This document shows positions 1 to 4,817 of a stretch of DNA of 7,586 bases, one piece after another. The notes beneath the pieces were generated by a model. That model was not told the DNA's origin. It saw only the letters and a program-made list of their open reading frames with translations, and did no database searches. The position numbers were made by a program, and so were the translations under genes. The DNA comes from Methanocalculus sp. (GTDB lineage: Archaea; Halobacteriota; Methanomicrobia; Methanomicrobiales; Methanocorpusculaceae). The stretch's first letter is position 1. The number at the start of each line of letters is the position of its first letter. The DNA is taken from assembly GCF_030651615.1 (NCBI RefSeq), contig NZ_JAUSCG010000172.1, positions 1-7,586 of the forward strand, given 5' to 3'.

Positions 1-143
1 GCAACAGTCAATGGAGCGCTTCCGTCTTCAGGCGTGGCGTAAAAGTCAGCAGCAGGAGATTCGGCAGCATTGACACCTGCAACCATGCAGGTGAAGAGCA
101 GAAGAAGTGTTAGGCATCTGAGAATCAGTTTAACATCAATCAT
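1..143 (-). CDS. Secreted PKD-domain protein, N-terminal fragment (cut by left edge)
   Basis: Only the first 47 residues lie in the window. They show a signal peptide: M-I-D-V-K-L-I-L-R, a hydrophobic core rich in Leu (about residues 6-23), and a likely signal peptidase site after Val-Asn-Ala near residue 26. The mature protein then opens with ADFYATPEDGSAPLTV (residues 32-47), the classic beginning of a PKD (polycystic kidney disease) beta-sandwich repeat. PKD repeats are common in surface and S-layer-associated proteins of methanogens. I place the start at the ATG at 143, because the minus strand carries GGTGA (153-149) five bases before it. An in-frame ATG at 158 would add five residues. 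There is no lipobox cysteine, so an exported or cell-surface protein is more likely than a lipoprotein. The function beyond the fragment cannot be judged. Confidence 0.72.
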   Translation of the reverse strand, partial: MIDVKLILRCLTLLLLFTCMVAGVNAAESPAADFYATPEDGSAPLTV

Positions 144-238
144 GGTTTTCACCATCATACTACAAGATAATAGAACACAATAAGCAATATGTCAATCCTA
201 TACGATAAGAAGACGTGATGCGTCCGGTGGATGGATTG

Positions 239-312
239 GAATGCGATACATCCGTATCGACTGGTGAGATCAGATTATTGAAATCTGATCAATCCGTCGC
301 ATTCGGTTTTTT
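239..312 (+). ncRNA. Candidate structured RNA: three-way-junction-like inverted repeats followed by a T-tract
   Basis: Three self-complementary elements are nested. GAATGCGA (239-246) pairs perfectly with TCGCATTC (297-304). Inside, CGATAC (244-249) pairs with GTATCG (254-259) around a 4-nt loop. GATCAGATT (268-276) pairs with AATCTGATC (282-290) around a 5-nt loop. If the outer helix shortens to 5 bp (239-243 with 300-304), all three fit together as a three-way junction. The 3' side runs directly into GGTTTTTT (305-312), resembling a terminator. A TATA-like CCTATACGA lies just upstream, near 197-205. The inverted repeats are seen; that they form an RNA is inference. The 9-bp hairpin could instead be a protein-binding site. 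No known RNA family is recognised. Confidence 0.3.
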
Positions 313-454
313 GATGATAGATCAGCCAGTTGCAACAGAGAGTCGGTATCCTCCATCGATTGTGCTCAAGAACGATTCGTATGGTGGTGCGATTTGGCTG
401 CACGATGCTTTCTGGCGAGGTAATCCTTGAGACTTTTATTCACGGTGAAATCGT

Positions 455-462
455 TTTATAAG
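455..462 (+). promoter_or_regulatory. TATA-like box upstream of the toxin-antitoxin genes
   Basis: TTTATAAG is close to the archaeal TATA consensus and is preceded by an A-rich GAAATCG that could serve as a BRE. Initiation would be expected about 25 nt downstream (near 480-486), leaving a leader of about 45 nt before the antitoxin ATG. A second TATA-like string, CTTATATCC (493-501), would give a nearly leaderless message, so the choice is open. Confidence 0.4.
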
Positions 463-505
463 ATGGTGTCCTGGCTCCTGAATGCATATGCTCTTATATC
501 CAAAT

Positions 506-521
506 GTAAGATATATCTTAC
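506..521. promoter_or_regulatory. Perfect 16-bp palindrome, likely operator of the TA module
   Basis: GTAAGATATATCTTAC reads identically on both strands and ends 9 bp before the antitoxin ATG. Antitoxins of the AbrB/MazE class typically bind palindromes at their own promoter as dimers, so this is a natural autoregulation site. TGCATATG occurs on both sides of it (483-490 and 526-533), giving a possible second pair of contact sites. The palindrome is seen; the operator role is inferred from position. Confidence 0.55.
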
Positions 522-530
522 TGATTGCAT

Positions 531-797
531 ATGGAGATTGGAATTATCAGGATGAGTTCGAAGGGGCAGATCGTCATCCCTGCATCAATGAGAAGAGATC
601 TCGATGAGGGAGAACAACTTGTTATTATCAAGGATGGGAGCCGTTTTATCATGAAGCCACTTGATGATCTTGAGCCGGCACTTGAGGATGATATAAGGTT
701 TGCTGAGCGGACAGAGAAGGCATATCTGGAGTTTGAGAAAGGAGAGTATACCAAAGAGAAAGATGTTGACTTCCTTCAAAAGCTGAAGTCATGGTAG
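531..797 (+). CDS. AbrB/MazE-type antitoxin (SpoVT-AbrB domain)
   Basis: This 88-residue protein begins with a swapped-hairpin AbrB fold: R-M-S-S-K-G-Q-I-V-I-P at residues 7-17, then a short helix with MRRDL, a Gly-Glu turn and the strand pair LVIIKDGSRFIMKP. This is the DNA-binding and dimerisation half. The charged C-terminal half (from about residue 42, rich in Glu, Asp and Lys) is the type of tail that wraps and neutralises a partner toxin. I chose the ATG at 531. An upstream in-frame TTG at 525 adds two residues and has no better ribosome site. The next gene overlaps its end by 7 nt, typical of an antitoxin-first TA operon. It probably represses its own promoter through the palindrome at 506-521. 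The family call is firm; the TA role rests on the neighbour. Confidence 0.85.
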   Translation: MEIGIIRMSSKGQIVIPASMRRDLDEGEQLVIIKDGSRFIMKPLDDLEPALEDDIRFAERTEKAYLEFEKGEYTKEKDVDFLQKLKSW

Positions 798-1039
798 CTG
801 TAGCTTATAGTGTGTCGTTTGAGAGGACGATCAAAAAGATACGGGATGCCGGAACAAAGCAACGGGTAAAGCAACAGATTATACGGATCGTCAAGAATCC
901 TGAGATTGGAAAACCGATGAGATATGCCAGGAAAAATACACGCGAGGTCTATGTGCCACCATTTCGGTTATCGTATTGTTATAATGCCGATTTGGATTTG
1001 ATCCTCTTCCTTGATCTGTACCATAAAGATGAACAGTGA
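791..1039 (+). CDS. RelE/ParE-superfamily toxin
   Basis: This basic 82-residue protein has the layout of a RelE-fold toxin: the start Y-S-V-S-F-E-R-T-I-K-K-I, a Lys/Arg-rich helical section, K-P-M-R-Y in the middle, R-E-V-Y-V-P-P-F-R-L-S-Y where the family has its R-x-Y strand, then an Asp/Leu-rich strand ending LDLYHKDEQ, matching the family's closing I-x-H-R/K-x-x-x signature. RelE-type members cleave mRNA on the ribosome; ParE-type members inhibit gyrase. The sequence alone does not decide, although the Arg, Tyr and His-Lys residues favour an RNase. It starts inside the antitoxin gene (7-nt overlap), so translation is probably coupled. It pairs a RelE-fold toxin with an AbrB-fold antitoxin rather than the more usual RelB. 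It appears intact. Confidence 0.82.
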   Translation: MVAVAYSVSFERTIKKIRDAGTKQRVKQQIIRIVKNPEIGKPMRYARKNTREVYVPPFRLSYCYNADLDLILFLDLYHKDEQ

Positions 1040-1053
1040 GTCTTTCGAAAACA

Positions 1054-1145
1054 TCAAATCCTCCAGAATGGTAACTTTCCCTCAAAAAAATCCTCGATGA
1101 TCCCAGCGATCTCCTCAGGCTCCACAAAGATCATCTCGTGTGCCT
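1054..1145 (-). pseudogene. C-terminal remnant of a possible alpha/beta hydrolase
   Basis: On the minus strand, residues A-H-E followed by MIFVEPEEIAGIIEDFF, then EGKLPFWRI and a stop (1056-1054), read like the tail of an alpha/beta-hydrolase-fold protein. There the pattern G-H-x-x-x-x-E-x-P-E-E, containing the catalytic His, precedes a last helix. The frame is closed by a TAG immediately upstream (1146-1148). Nearby frames continue with Gly-rich residues (W-A-G-V-G or I-V-G-G-G), so one base lost or gained near 1139-1146 would restore G-x-G-H-E. No N-terminal part or start is recognisable. The match is by eye to a degenerate motif and short, so this is tentative. It ends 15 nt from the toxin stop, tail to tail. 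Confidence 0.35.
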
Positions 1146-1276
1146 ACCCCCGCCCACAATCCCCATGAGATCGATAGTCCAAAGGAAGATCCTGTGAGGT
1201 AATAATTGATGCATGATGAGGGACACACGTGATGATATCCAGATTATCTCCCCATCAACACAAGGATCTGATCCCA

Positions 1277-1516
1277 ATGGCAACAATGTGGTCCCGTAAA
1301 CTAACCCCGCATATCCTCGCCGATCCCGGCAGGAGAGCAGAACAGAAAGTACACGATAAGCTCGCAGAGGCGCTTGAGGATTCCTTCGCCATCTTCTACT
1401 CACGGCCCTGACTTGGGACACTGGAGAACGAAAAGCCAATCGATGCGGGATGCAACTTTGTTGTCGCCCACCCTGACTATGGTTTTCTCACAATCGAGGT
1501 CAACTACCCCCACTAA
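1277..1516 (+). pseudogene. Decayed NERD-domain (nuclease-related) protein
   Basis: From ATG 1277 the frame encodes MATMWSRKLTPHILADP, then RRAEQKVHDKLAEALEDSF and AIFYSRP, followed by TGA (1409-1411). The same frame resumes with LGTLENEKPIDAGCNFVV and AHPDYGFLTIEV before TAA at 1514-1516. This matches the start of NERD-domain proteins, where the family normally reads Y-S-R-P-W-L-G, then G-E-C-D-F-V-V-A-H-P and E-V-K-G-G. The first stop thus sits where Trp is expected (TGG to TGA). The predicted nuclease-like residues are also altered (D to N in C-N-F; K to N in E-V-N), and the rest of the protein, often a helicase, is missing. NERD proteins occur in plasmid, phage-defence and repair contexts. 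The call is based on remembered family patterns; the stops are seen directly. Confidence 0.68.
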
Positions 1517-1549
1517 AAGTGGATGGTGTACCGCTCTGCCGAGGTGTAC

Positions 1550-1620
1550 AAGAAATAAGAAATGAAAAATCGGCGTAAATGGCTCTGTTTTTGATTTGGA
1601 TTACAAAACTATAATAATAG
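1550..1620 (-). terminator. T-rich region downstream of tRNA-Glu
   Basis: Read on the minus strand, the sequence after the tRNA 3' end contains TAGTTTTG within about 20 nt. Further on (about 1570-1550) it has a run of T clusters, ATTTTTCATTTCTTATTTCTT. Archaeal RNA polymerase terminates at such T-tracts without needing a hairpin. No stable hairpin is evident at either site. Confidence 0.35.
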
Positions 1621-1694
1621 TGCTGATATGGGGATTTGAACCCCAGTCGTAGGAGTGAGAGTCCTACATGATTGACCGACTACACTATATCAGC
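1621..1694 (-). tRNA. tRNA-Glu (anticodon CTC)
   Basis: Read on the minus strand, the acceptor GCTGATA (1694-1688) pairs 7/7 with TATCAGC, leaving discriminator A at 1621. The D-arm begins TA-GTGT with the A-G-T-C-G-G-T loop and ATCAT typical of archaeal tRNA-Glu. The anticodon stem is TAGGA/TCCTA around the loop CTCTCAC, giving anticodon CTC, which reads GAG. The T-arm is TGGGG-TTCAAAT-CCCCA. Position 26 is G, the base modified by Trm1, whose gene is in this window. There is no intron and CCA is not encoded. It is divergent from the downstream GTPase gene. Confidence 0.95.
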
Positions 1695-1727
1695 AGGATG
1701 CTTGTGCCCTATTAACTACACCATGAG

Positions 1728-1737
1728 AATATTTAAT
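1728..1737 (-). promoter_or_regulatory. TATA-like box for tRNA-Glu
   Basis: On the minus strand ATTAAATATT lies about 38 nt (centre to 5' end) upstream of the mature tRNA. Initiation near 1706 would give a leader of about 12 nt, which is normal for an archaeal tRNA precursor. Confidence 0.5.
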
Positions 1738-1770
1738 CCTTATCATATTCTTCAAAAGGGTGCTCTGCCA

Positions 1771-1776
1771 TATATT
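1771..1776 (+). promoter_or_regulatory. TATA box of the GTPase gene, implying a leaderless message
   Basis: CATATATTC is centred about 32 nt before the ATG at 1806. Archaeal initiation about 25 nt downstream would fall at roughly 1798-1806, at or almost at the start codon. This fits the absence of a spaced ribosome-binding site: the only purine string, AGGA, directly abuts the ATG. Confidence 0.5.
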
Positions 1777-1805
1777 CATCACCCCGAAGAGTGCATTATA
1801 TAGGA

Positions 1806-2918
1806 ATGAGTAGCCTGGAAGAGCAGATCCATGAGATTGAGGATGAGCTCAAGAATACCAAATATAATAAGGCAACATCCCTCCACATAGGCCGCCTGAA
1901 GGCGAAGATTGCGAAGTTGAAGGATGAAGCGGTATTCCGGGCAATGAAATCATCCGGGACGGGTGATGGCTATTCGGTCAAGAAATCCGGAGATGGCACG
2001 GTCGTCCTCGTCGGTTTTCCATCTGTTGGAAAGTCAACCCTGTTAAACCAGCTTACAGGAGCAAAGAGTGAGACAGCGGCATATTCCTTCACAACCCTGA
2101 CAGTAGTGCCCGGTCTGATGGAGCATAAGGGAGCGAAGATTCAGATCCTCGATATCCCCGGACTCATCGCCGGTGCTGCAATGGGAAAAGGGCGGGGAAA
2201 AGAGGTTATTGCAGTCGTCAGAACAGCTGATCTGATCATCATCCTCGGTGACGTCTTCAATGGACGGCATATCGATGTCCTGATGAAGGAGCTGTATGAT
2301 GCAGGGATCAGGATCAATAGGCCGCAACCGGATATCACCATCAAGAAGACCGGGGTAGGCGGAGTGCGGCTGAGTACAGTCGGTTCAGTCGATCTTGACC
2401 TCGAAGAGATACGGAGTATCCTTGCTGAAAACAAGATAATGAACGCCGAAGTGCTTATCCGTGGTAATGTTACGCAGGAGGACTTCATCGATGCGATGAT
2501 AGGCAACCGGCGTTACATTCCGGCATTTGTTTCGATCAACAAGGTTGATCTCGTCGATAAACAGACAGGAAAAGAGATTGAAGACTCACTTCTTGAGTTG
2601 TTTGACGTGAACCCAATCATGATCTCTGCCCACTCCGGCTATAACATCGAGCTGTTGAAGGATGCCATCTATAACCATCTTGGGTTCATCCGCATCTTCT
2701 TAAAACCGGTCGGAGGACCGGCTGATATGGAAGAGCCGCTGATTGTCAGGACAGACAGCACCGTTGAAGATGTCTGTAACCGCCTTCACCGTGAATTCGT
2801 TGCAAGATTTAGGTATGCAAAGATATGGGGTGATTCTGTGAAGCACGATGCCCAGCGTGTCGGCCTCCCTCATGTCCTTGCCGATGGCGACATCCTCACG
2901 ATTGTGACGAAACTCTGA
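1806..2918 (+). CDS. DRG-family (Obg class) GTP-binding protein with TGS domain
   Basis: This 370-residue P-loop GTPase is the archaeal relative of eukaryotic DRG1/2 (developmentally regulated GTP-binding proteins), thought to act on ribosomes or translation. Motifs in order: an N-terminal helical region with the family signature Y-N-K-A-T and H-I-G-R-L-K-A-K; G1 GFPSVGKST (70-78); a G2 region with YSFTTLT; G3 DIPG (116-119) followed by the DRG-typical Gly-rich L-I-A-G-A-A-M-G-K-G-R-G-K-E; G4 NKVD (245-248); G5 SAHS (from 274). A C-terminal TGS domain (about 294-369) begins IRIFLKP and ends GDILTIVTKL. All GTP-binding residues appear intact. I prefer ATG 1806 (M-S-S-L-E-E-Q-I, the usual family start) over an in-frame GTG at 1791, because the TATA box at 1771-1776 puts initiation at about 1800. 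Its 3' end overlaps convergent trm1 by 23 nt. Confidence 0.95.
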   Translation: MSSLEEQIHEIEDELKNTKYNKATSLHIGRLKAKIAKLKDEAVFRAMKSSGTGDGYSVKKSGDGTVVLVGFPSVGKSTLLNQLTGAKSETAAYSFTTLTVVPGLMEHKGAKIQILDIPGLIAGAAMGKGRGKEVIAVVRTADLIIILGDVFNGRHIDVLMKELYDAGIRINRPQPDITIKKTGVGGVRLSTVGSVDLDLEEIRSILAENKIMNAEVLIRGNVTQEDFIDAMIGNRRYIPAFVSINKVDLVDKQTGKEIEDSLLELFDVNPIMISAHSGYNIELLKDAIYNHLGFIRIFLKPVGGPADMEEPLIVRTDSTVEDVCNRLHREFVARFRYAKIWGDSVKHDAQRVGLPHVLADGDILTIVTKL

Positions 2919-4020
2919 TCGCATCTTCACAGACAGAAAGCGGCGCATCTGTCAGAAAAGCAGTCCCCGAGTAATGCGCCCTGCTGGACCGGTACCCCCG
3001 TTCCTCCAGCTCTTTTAAGAAGATCTCCATCGCAGGCGGTGAAACACGGAGCCGCTTTGCCAGCCTGTGATAATCATAATGCGGAAGCTCGGAGAGTTCA
3101 TCAGACAGGATTGTCAGCAGACGTGAGAGGCGCGCCTTCGATCCTAACGCCATATCATTGATCCTGCCCTGAAGACGGAGAACCAGCTCCCGATCAACAA
3201 TATCTCCAATCCAGAGGGGGCCAATCGGTGTTGCTTTTACCGAACACTTCGGGCAATAGACTGCACCGGGTAACAATTCCGCCTCCACCTCCCGATATGC
3301 ACAGGAGGGGCACTGGTGGATATACCCAAGCGAAGCAAGCGTCCGGTCTGCCGCACGGACACCCGGAACCATTCTGAGGTGTGTCCGGTGAAAATGTTCA
3401 AACGCAAATGAGAGCAGCGGCTCGATGCCACGGTCATATTTCATCGCCTCTCTGGCAACATGTCCGATCAACATTCGAAGCCCGACCTCGGGATGGTACT
3501 CGGTATTCATCGGCCGCGCAGCATACCGCCGCATCCCGGCTTTGAGGTGGGCACCGCAGAGCGGGGCTGTATCGGTCGCCGTCACAAAGAGATAGTGGCG
3601 CGCTGACCTGATCGCCGAATCGATAAAGGGTGCAGGACTTCCGAACGGGTCGAGATCCACCGTATCGAAACGCTCAGCTGAAAGGAGAGCATTTGCATCA
3701 CGGTTCACCACCCGTATCGGGTGCCCCAGCCGGTTTGCATTCTCTCTGAGGAGCATAACAGCACTTGAATCACGGTCATTTGCGATCACCGGTATCCCGC
3801 ATTCATGAGCGACCCGGAGGGCGCGGACGCCGGTTGCTGCCATCAGGTCAAGATATTCTGACGGCATAAGATCGAGCAGCAGGAGTATGGTCGCATCACG
3901 ATTCAGCTCCATCCGTTTGTTAAAGAAGATAGGTGCCGAACCTGGAGGGAAGTGGGCAGATTCATCCTGCCGGGGTATACAAAACGCGGTCGTCCCCTCA
4001 ATGACCAGAGCAGAATCCAT
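2896..4020 (-). CDS. trm1: tRNA (guanine26-N2)-dimethyltransferase Trm1
   Basis: Trm1 uses S-adenosylmethionine to make m2,2G at G26 between the D and anticodon stems of tRNAs. From ATG 4020 it has 374 residues, close to the family norm. Visible motifs: the early V-I-E-G-T-T and C-I-P-R-Q; F-F-N-K-R-M-E-L-N-R-D (ending about 42); SAM motif LDLMAATGVRALR (57-69); the acidic loop NDRD (81-84); catalytic-site DPFGSP (124-129); and a zinc-ribbon-like set of cysteines, C237-P-S-C240 and C256-P-K-C259, in the C-terminal half, followed by a winged-helix-like end. The longest frame starts at ATG 4086, inside the opposing tRNA-Arg gene. I reject that start because the family begins a few residues before V-x-E-G, and because GTATAAG on the minus strand (about 4052-4046) would place initiation just upstream of 4020. 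The convergent GTPase gene overlaps its 3' end. Confidence 0.93.
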   Translation of the reverse strand: MDSALVIEGTTAFCIPRQDESAHFPPGSAPIFFNKRMELNRDATILLLLDLMPSEYLDLMAATGVRALRVAHECGIPVIANDRDSSAVMLLRENANRLGHPIRVVNRDANALLSAERFDTVDLDPFGSPAPFIDSAIRSARHYLFVTATDTAPLCGAHLKAGMRRYAARPMNTEYHPEVGLRMLIGHVAREAMKYDRGIEPLLSFAFEHFHRTHLRMVPGVRAADRTLASLGYIHQCPSCAYREVEAELLPGAVYCPKCSVKATPIGPLWIGDIVDRELVLRLQGRINDMALGSKARLSRLLTILSDELSELPHYDYHRLAKRLRVSPPAMEIFLKELEERGYRSSRAHYSGTAFLTDAPLSVCEDAIRVSSQS

Positions 4021-4044
4021 CCAGTACTTCTGGTTTTTAGCAAA

Positions 4045-4052
4045 ACTTATAC
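4045..4052 (+). promoter_or_regulatory. TATA box for tRNA-Arg, possibly shared with trm1
   Basis: CAAAACTTATACC has an A-rich BRE-like part followed by a TATA-like core about 32-36 nt before the tRNA 5' end, so initiation near 4074 would give a short leader. Read on the minus strand the same core is GGTATAAGTTTT, correctly placed (about 29 nt) for a leaderless trm1 start at 4020. Which direction uses it cannot be decided from sequence. Confidence 0.45.
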
Positions 4053-4080
4053 CTTCGTCACCCGAACTATATTGGTCAAT

Positions 4081-4155
4081 GGGCATGTGGCCTAGTCAGG
4101 ATAGGGCGTTAGCCTCCTAAGCTAATGGTCGGGGGTTCAAATCCCTCCATGCCCG
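4081..4155 (+). tRNA. tRNA-Arg (anticodon CCT)
   Basis: The acceptor GGGCATG (4081-4087) pairs 7/7 with CATGCCC (4148-4154), and discriminator G is at 4155. The D-stem is GCCT/GGGC around A-GTCAGGATA. The anticodon stem TTAGC/GCTAA encloses the loop CTCCTAA, giving anticodon CCT, which reads AGG. The T-arm is GGGGG-TTCAAAT-CCCTC with one G-T pair. Position 26 is G, so this is a potential substrate of the adjacent Trm1. No intron and no encoded CCA. The next gene starts 21 nt after it and may share its transcript. Confidence 0.95.
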
Positions 4156-4163
4156 TCTCTTCT

Positions 4164-4170
4164 GGAGGAG
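4164..4170 (+). promoter_or_regulatory. Strong ribosome-binding site of the TMEM175-like gene
   Basis: GGAGGAG ends 6 nt before the ATG at 4177 and complements the archaeal 16S 3' end well. It fixes the start at 4177 rather than the in-frame ATG at 4186. It also shows that this message has a leader, unlike the GTPase gene. Confidence 0.75.
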
Positions 4171-4176
4171 CAATTC

Positions 4177-4794
4177 ATGTCGGTGATGATCGAGGGCAGA
4201 TTTCCAAAGAACCGGCTCGAAGCACTGACTGACGGTATGTTTGCAATCGCTATGACCATCCTGGTCCTGGGGATCGAAGTACCGGCCACCTCAACGTATC
4301 CGGATGCCGTATCTCTCGTCTTAGGTCTTCTCCCTGAACTCTACCATTACACACTCGCCTTTGGGATGCTGATGATCCTCTGGGTCGTGCACCACCGGCA
4401 ATTTGGTGTGGTCGATCATATCGACTCGACCATCCTCTGGTTATCAGGAATCTCTCTCCTCTTCATCGCCCTCATCCCCTTCTCGACATCACTCGCAACC
4501 GAATATGGTGAAGATCCTCTCGCCCCAATATTTCTTGAAGCAAATCTTTTGGTAATCGGATGTATTTACGCAGTTATATGGCAGTATACAGCCAGAAACA
4601 GACTCCTAAAACCTACTATCGATCAGGATCGCATCAGGGTCACAACATATAGGACCCTGATCGTCCCGATCACCTCCATCATTGCAATTACCTTTGCCCT
4701 CGCCGGTTCCACTTGGAGTACAATCGCCTACCTTGCAATCCCCTTTTTGAAAATGATCCATACCCGCCTCTCTGAGAGAGCAATGACGAAATAG
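4177..4794 (+). CDS. TMEM175-like (DUF1211) six-helix membrane protein, putative potassium channel
   Basis: This 205-residue protein has six hydrophobic segments, at about residues 19-36, 56-74, 84-106, 116-138, 159-176 and 178-194. The first contains R13-L-E-A-L-T-D19-G-M-F-A-I-A-M-T, the diagnostic R-x-x-x-F-S-D stretch of TMEM175-family channels, here with L-T-D in place of F-S-D. Prokaryotic members have one six-helix repeat and work as tetramers conducting potassium; selectivity comes from hydrophobic residues of helix 1, not a TVGYG filter. The F-to-L and S-to-T changes keep the key Arg and Asp, so a channel is plausible but conductance is not assured. It follows tRNA-Arg by 21 nt and precedes the lipid prenyltransferase by 23 nt, so the three plus-strand genes here may be one transcript. 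Confidence 0.82.
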   Translation: MSVMIEGRFPKNRLEALTDGMFAIAMTILVLGIEVPATSTYPDAVSLVLGLLPELYHYTLAFGMLMILWVVHHRQFGVVDHIDSTILWLSGISLLFIALIPFSTSLATEYGEDPLAPIFLEANLLVIGCIYAVIWQYTARNRLLKPTIDQDRIRVTTYRTLIVPITSIIAITFALAGSTWSTIAYLAIPFLKMIHTRLSERAMTK

Positions 4795-4817
4795 ATCCAG
4801 GATCAATACATTTCCAG

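Larger units (their letters stand above)
159..504. other. Gene-poor stretch upstream of the toxin-antitoxin module
   Basis: No recognisable gene lies here. An open frame of about 70 codons (ATG 218 to stop 430, plus) has no familiar motif or clear ribosome site and runs straight through strong inverted repeats, so I do not call it a gene. The stretch holds the repeat cluster at 239-312 and a TATA-like box at 455-462, both listed separately. Promoter elements for the divergent PKD gene must also lie here (TATA-like steps near 166-192 on minus), but I cannot single one out. Confidence 0.5.

Noticed and set aside
215..430. Open frame of 71 codons on plus
   Set aside because: No recognisable motif, no good ribosome site, and it runs through three inverted repeats; better explained as chance in a gene-poor stretch, though a small unknown protein cannot be excluded.
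1409..1411. TGA in the NERD frame as a recoded codon (Trp or selenocysteine)
   Set aside because: A second stop follows, the conserved nuclease-like residues are changed and the C-terminal part is missing, so decay is simpler. Every other gene here uses TGA as an ordinary stop.
1131..1439. 102-codon minus-strand frame
   Set aside because: It is mostly antisense to the NERD remnant and its composition is not protein-like. Only its last few residues touch the possible hydrolase remnant.
2043..2506. Minus-strand frames of 94 and 121 codons opposite the GTPase
   Set aside because: They are shadows of a strongly conserved gene with all G motifs in the plus frame.
4021..4086. N-terminal extension of Trm1 from ATG 4086
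   Set aside because: It overlaps the tRNA-Arg gene and its promoter, and family members begin just before the V-x-E-G motif, which ATG 4020 satisfies.
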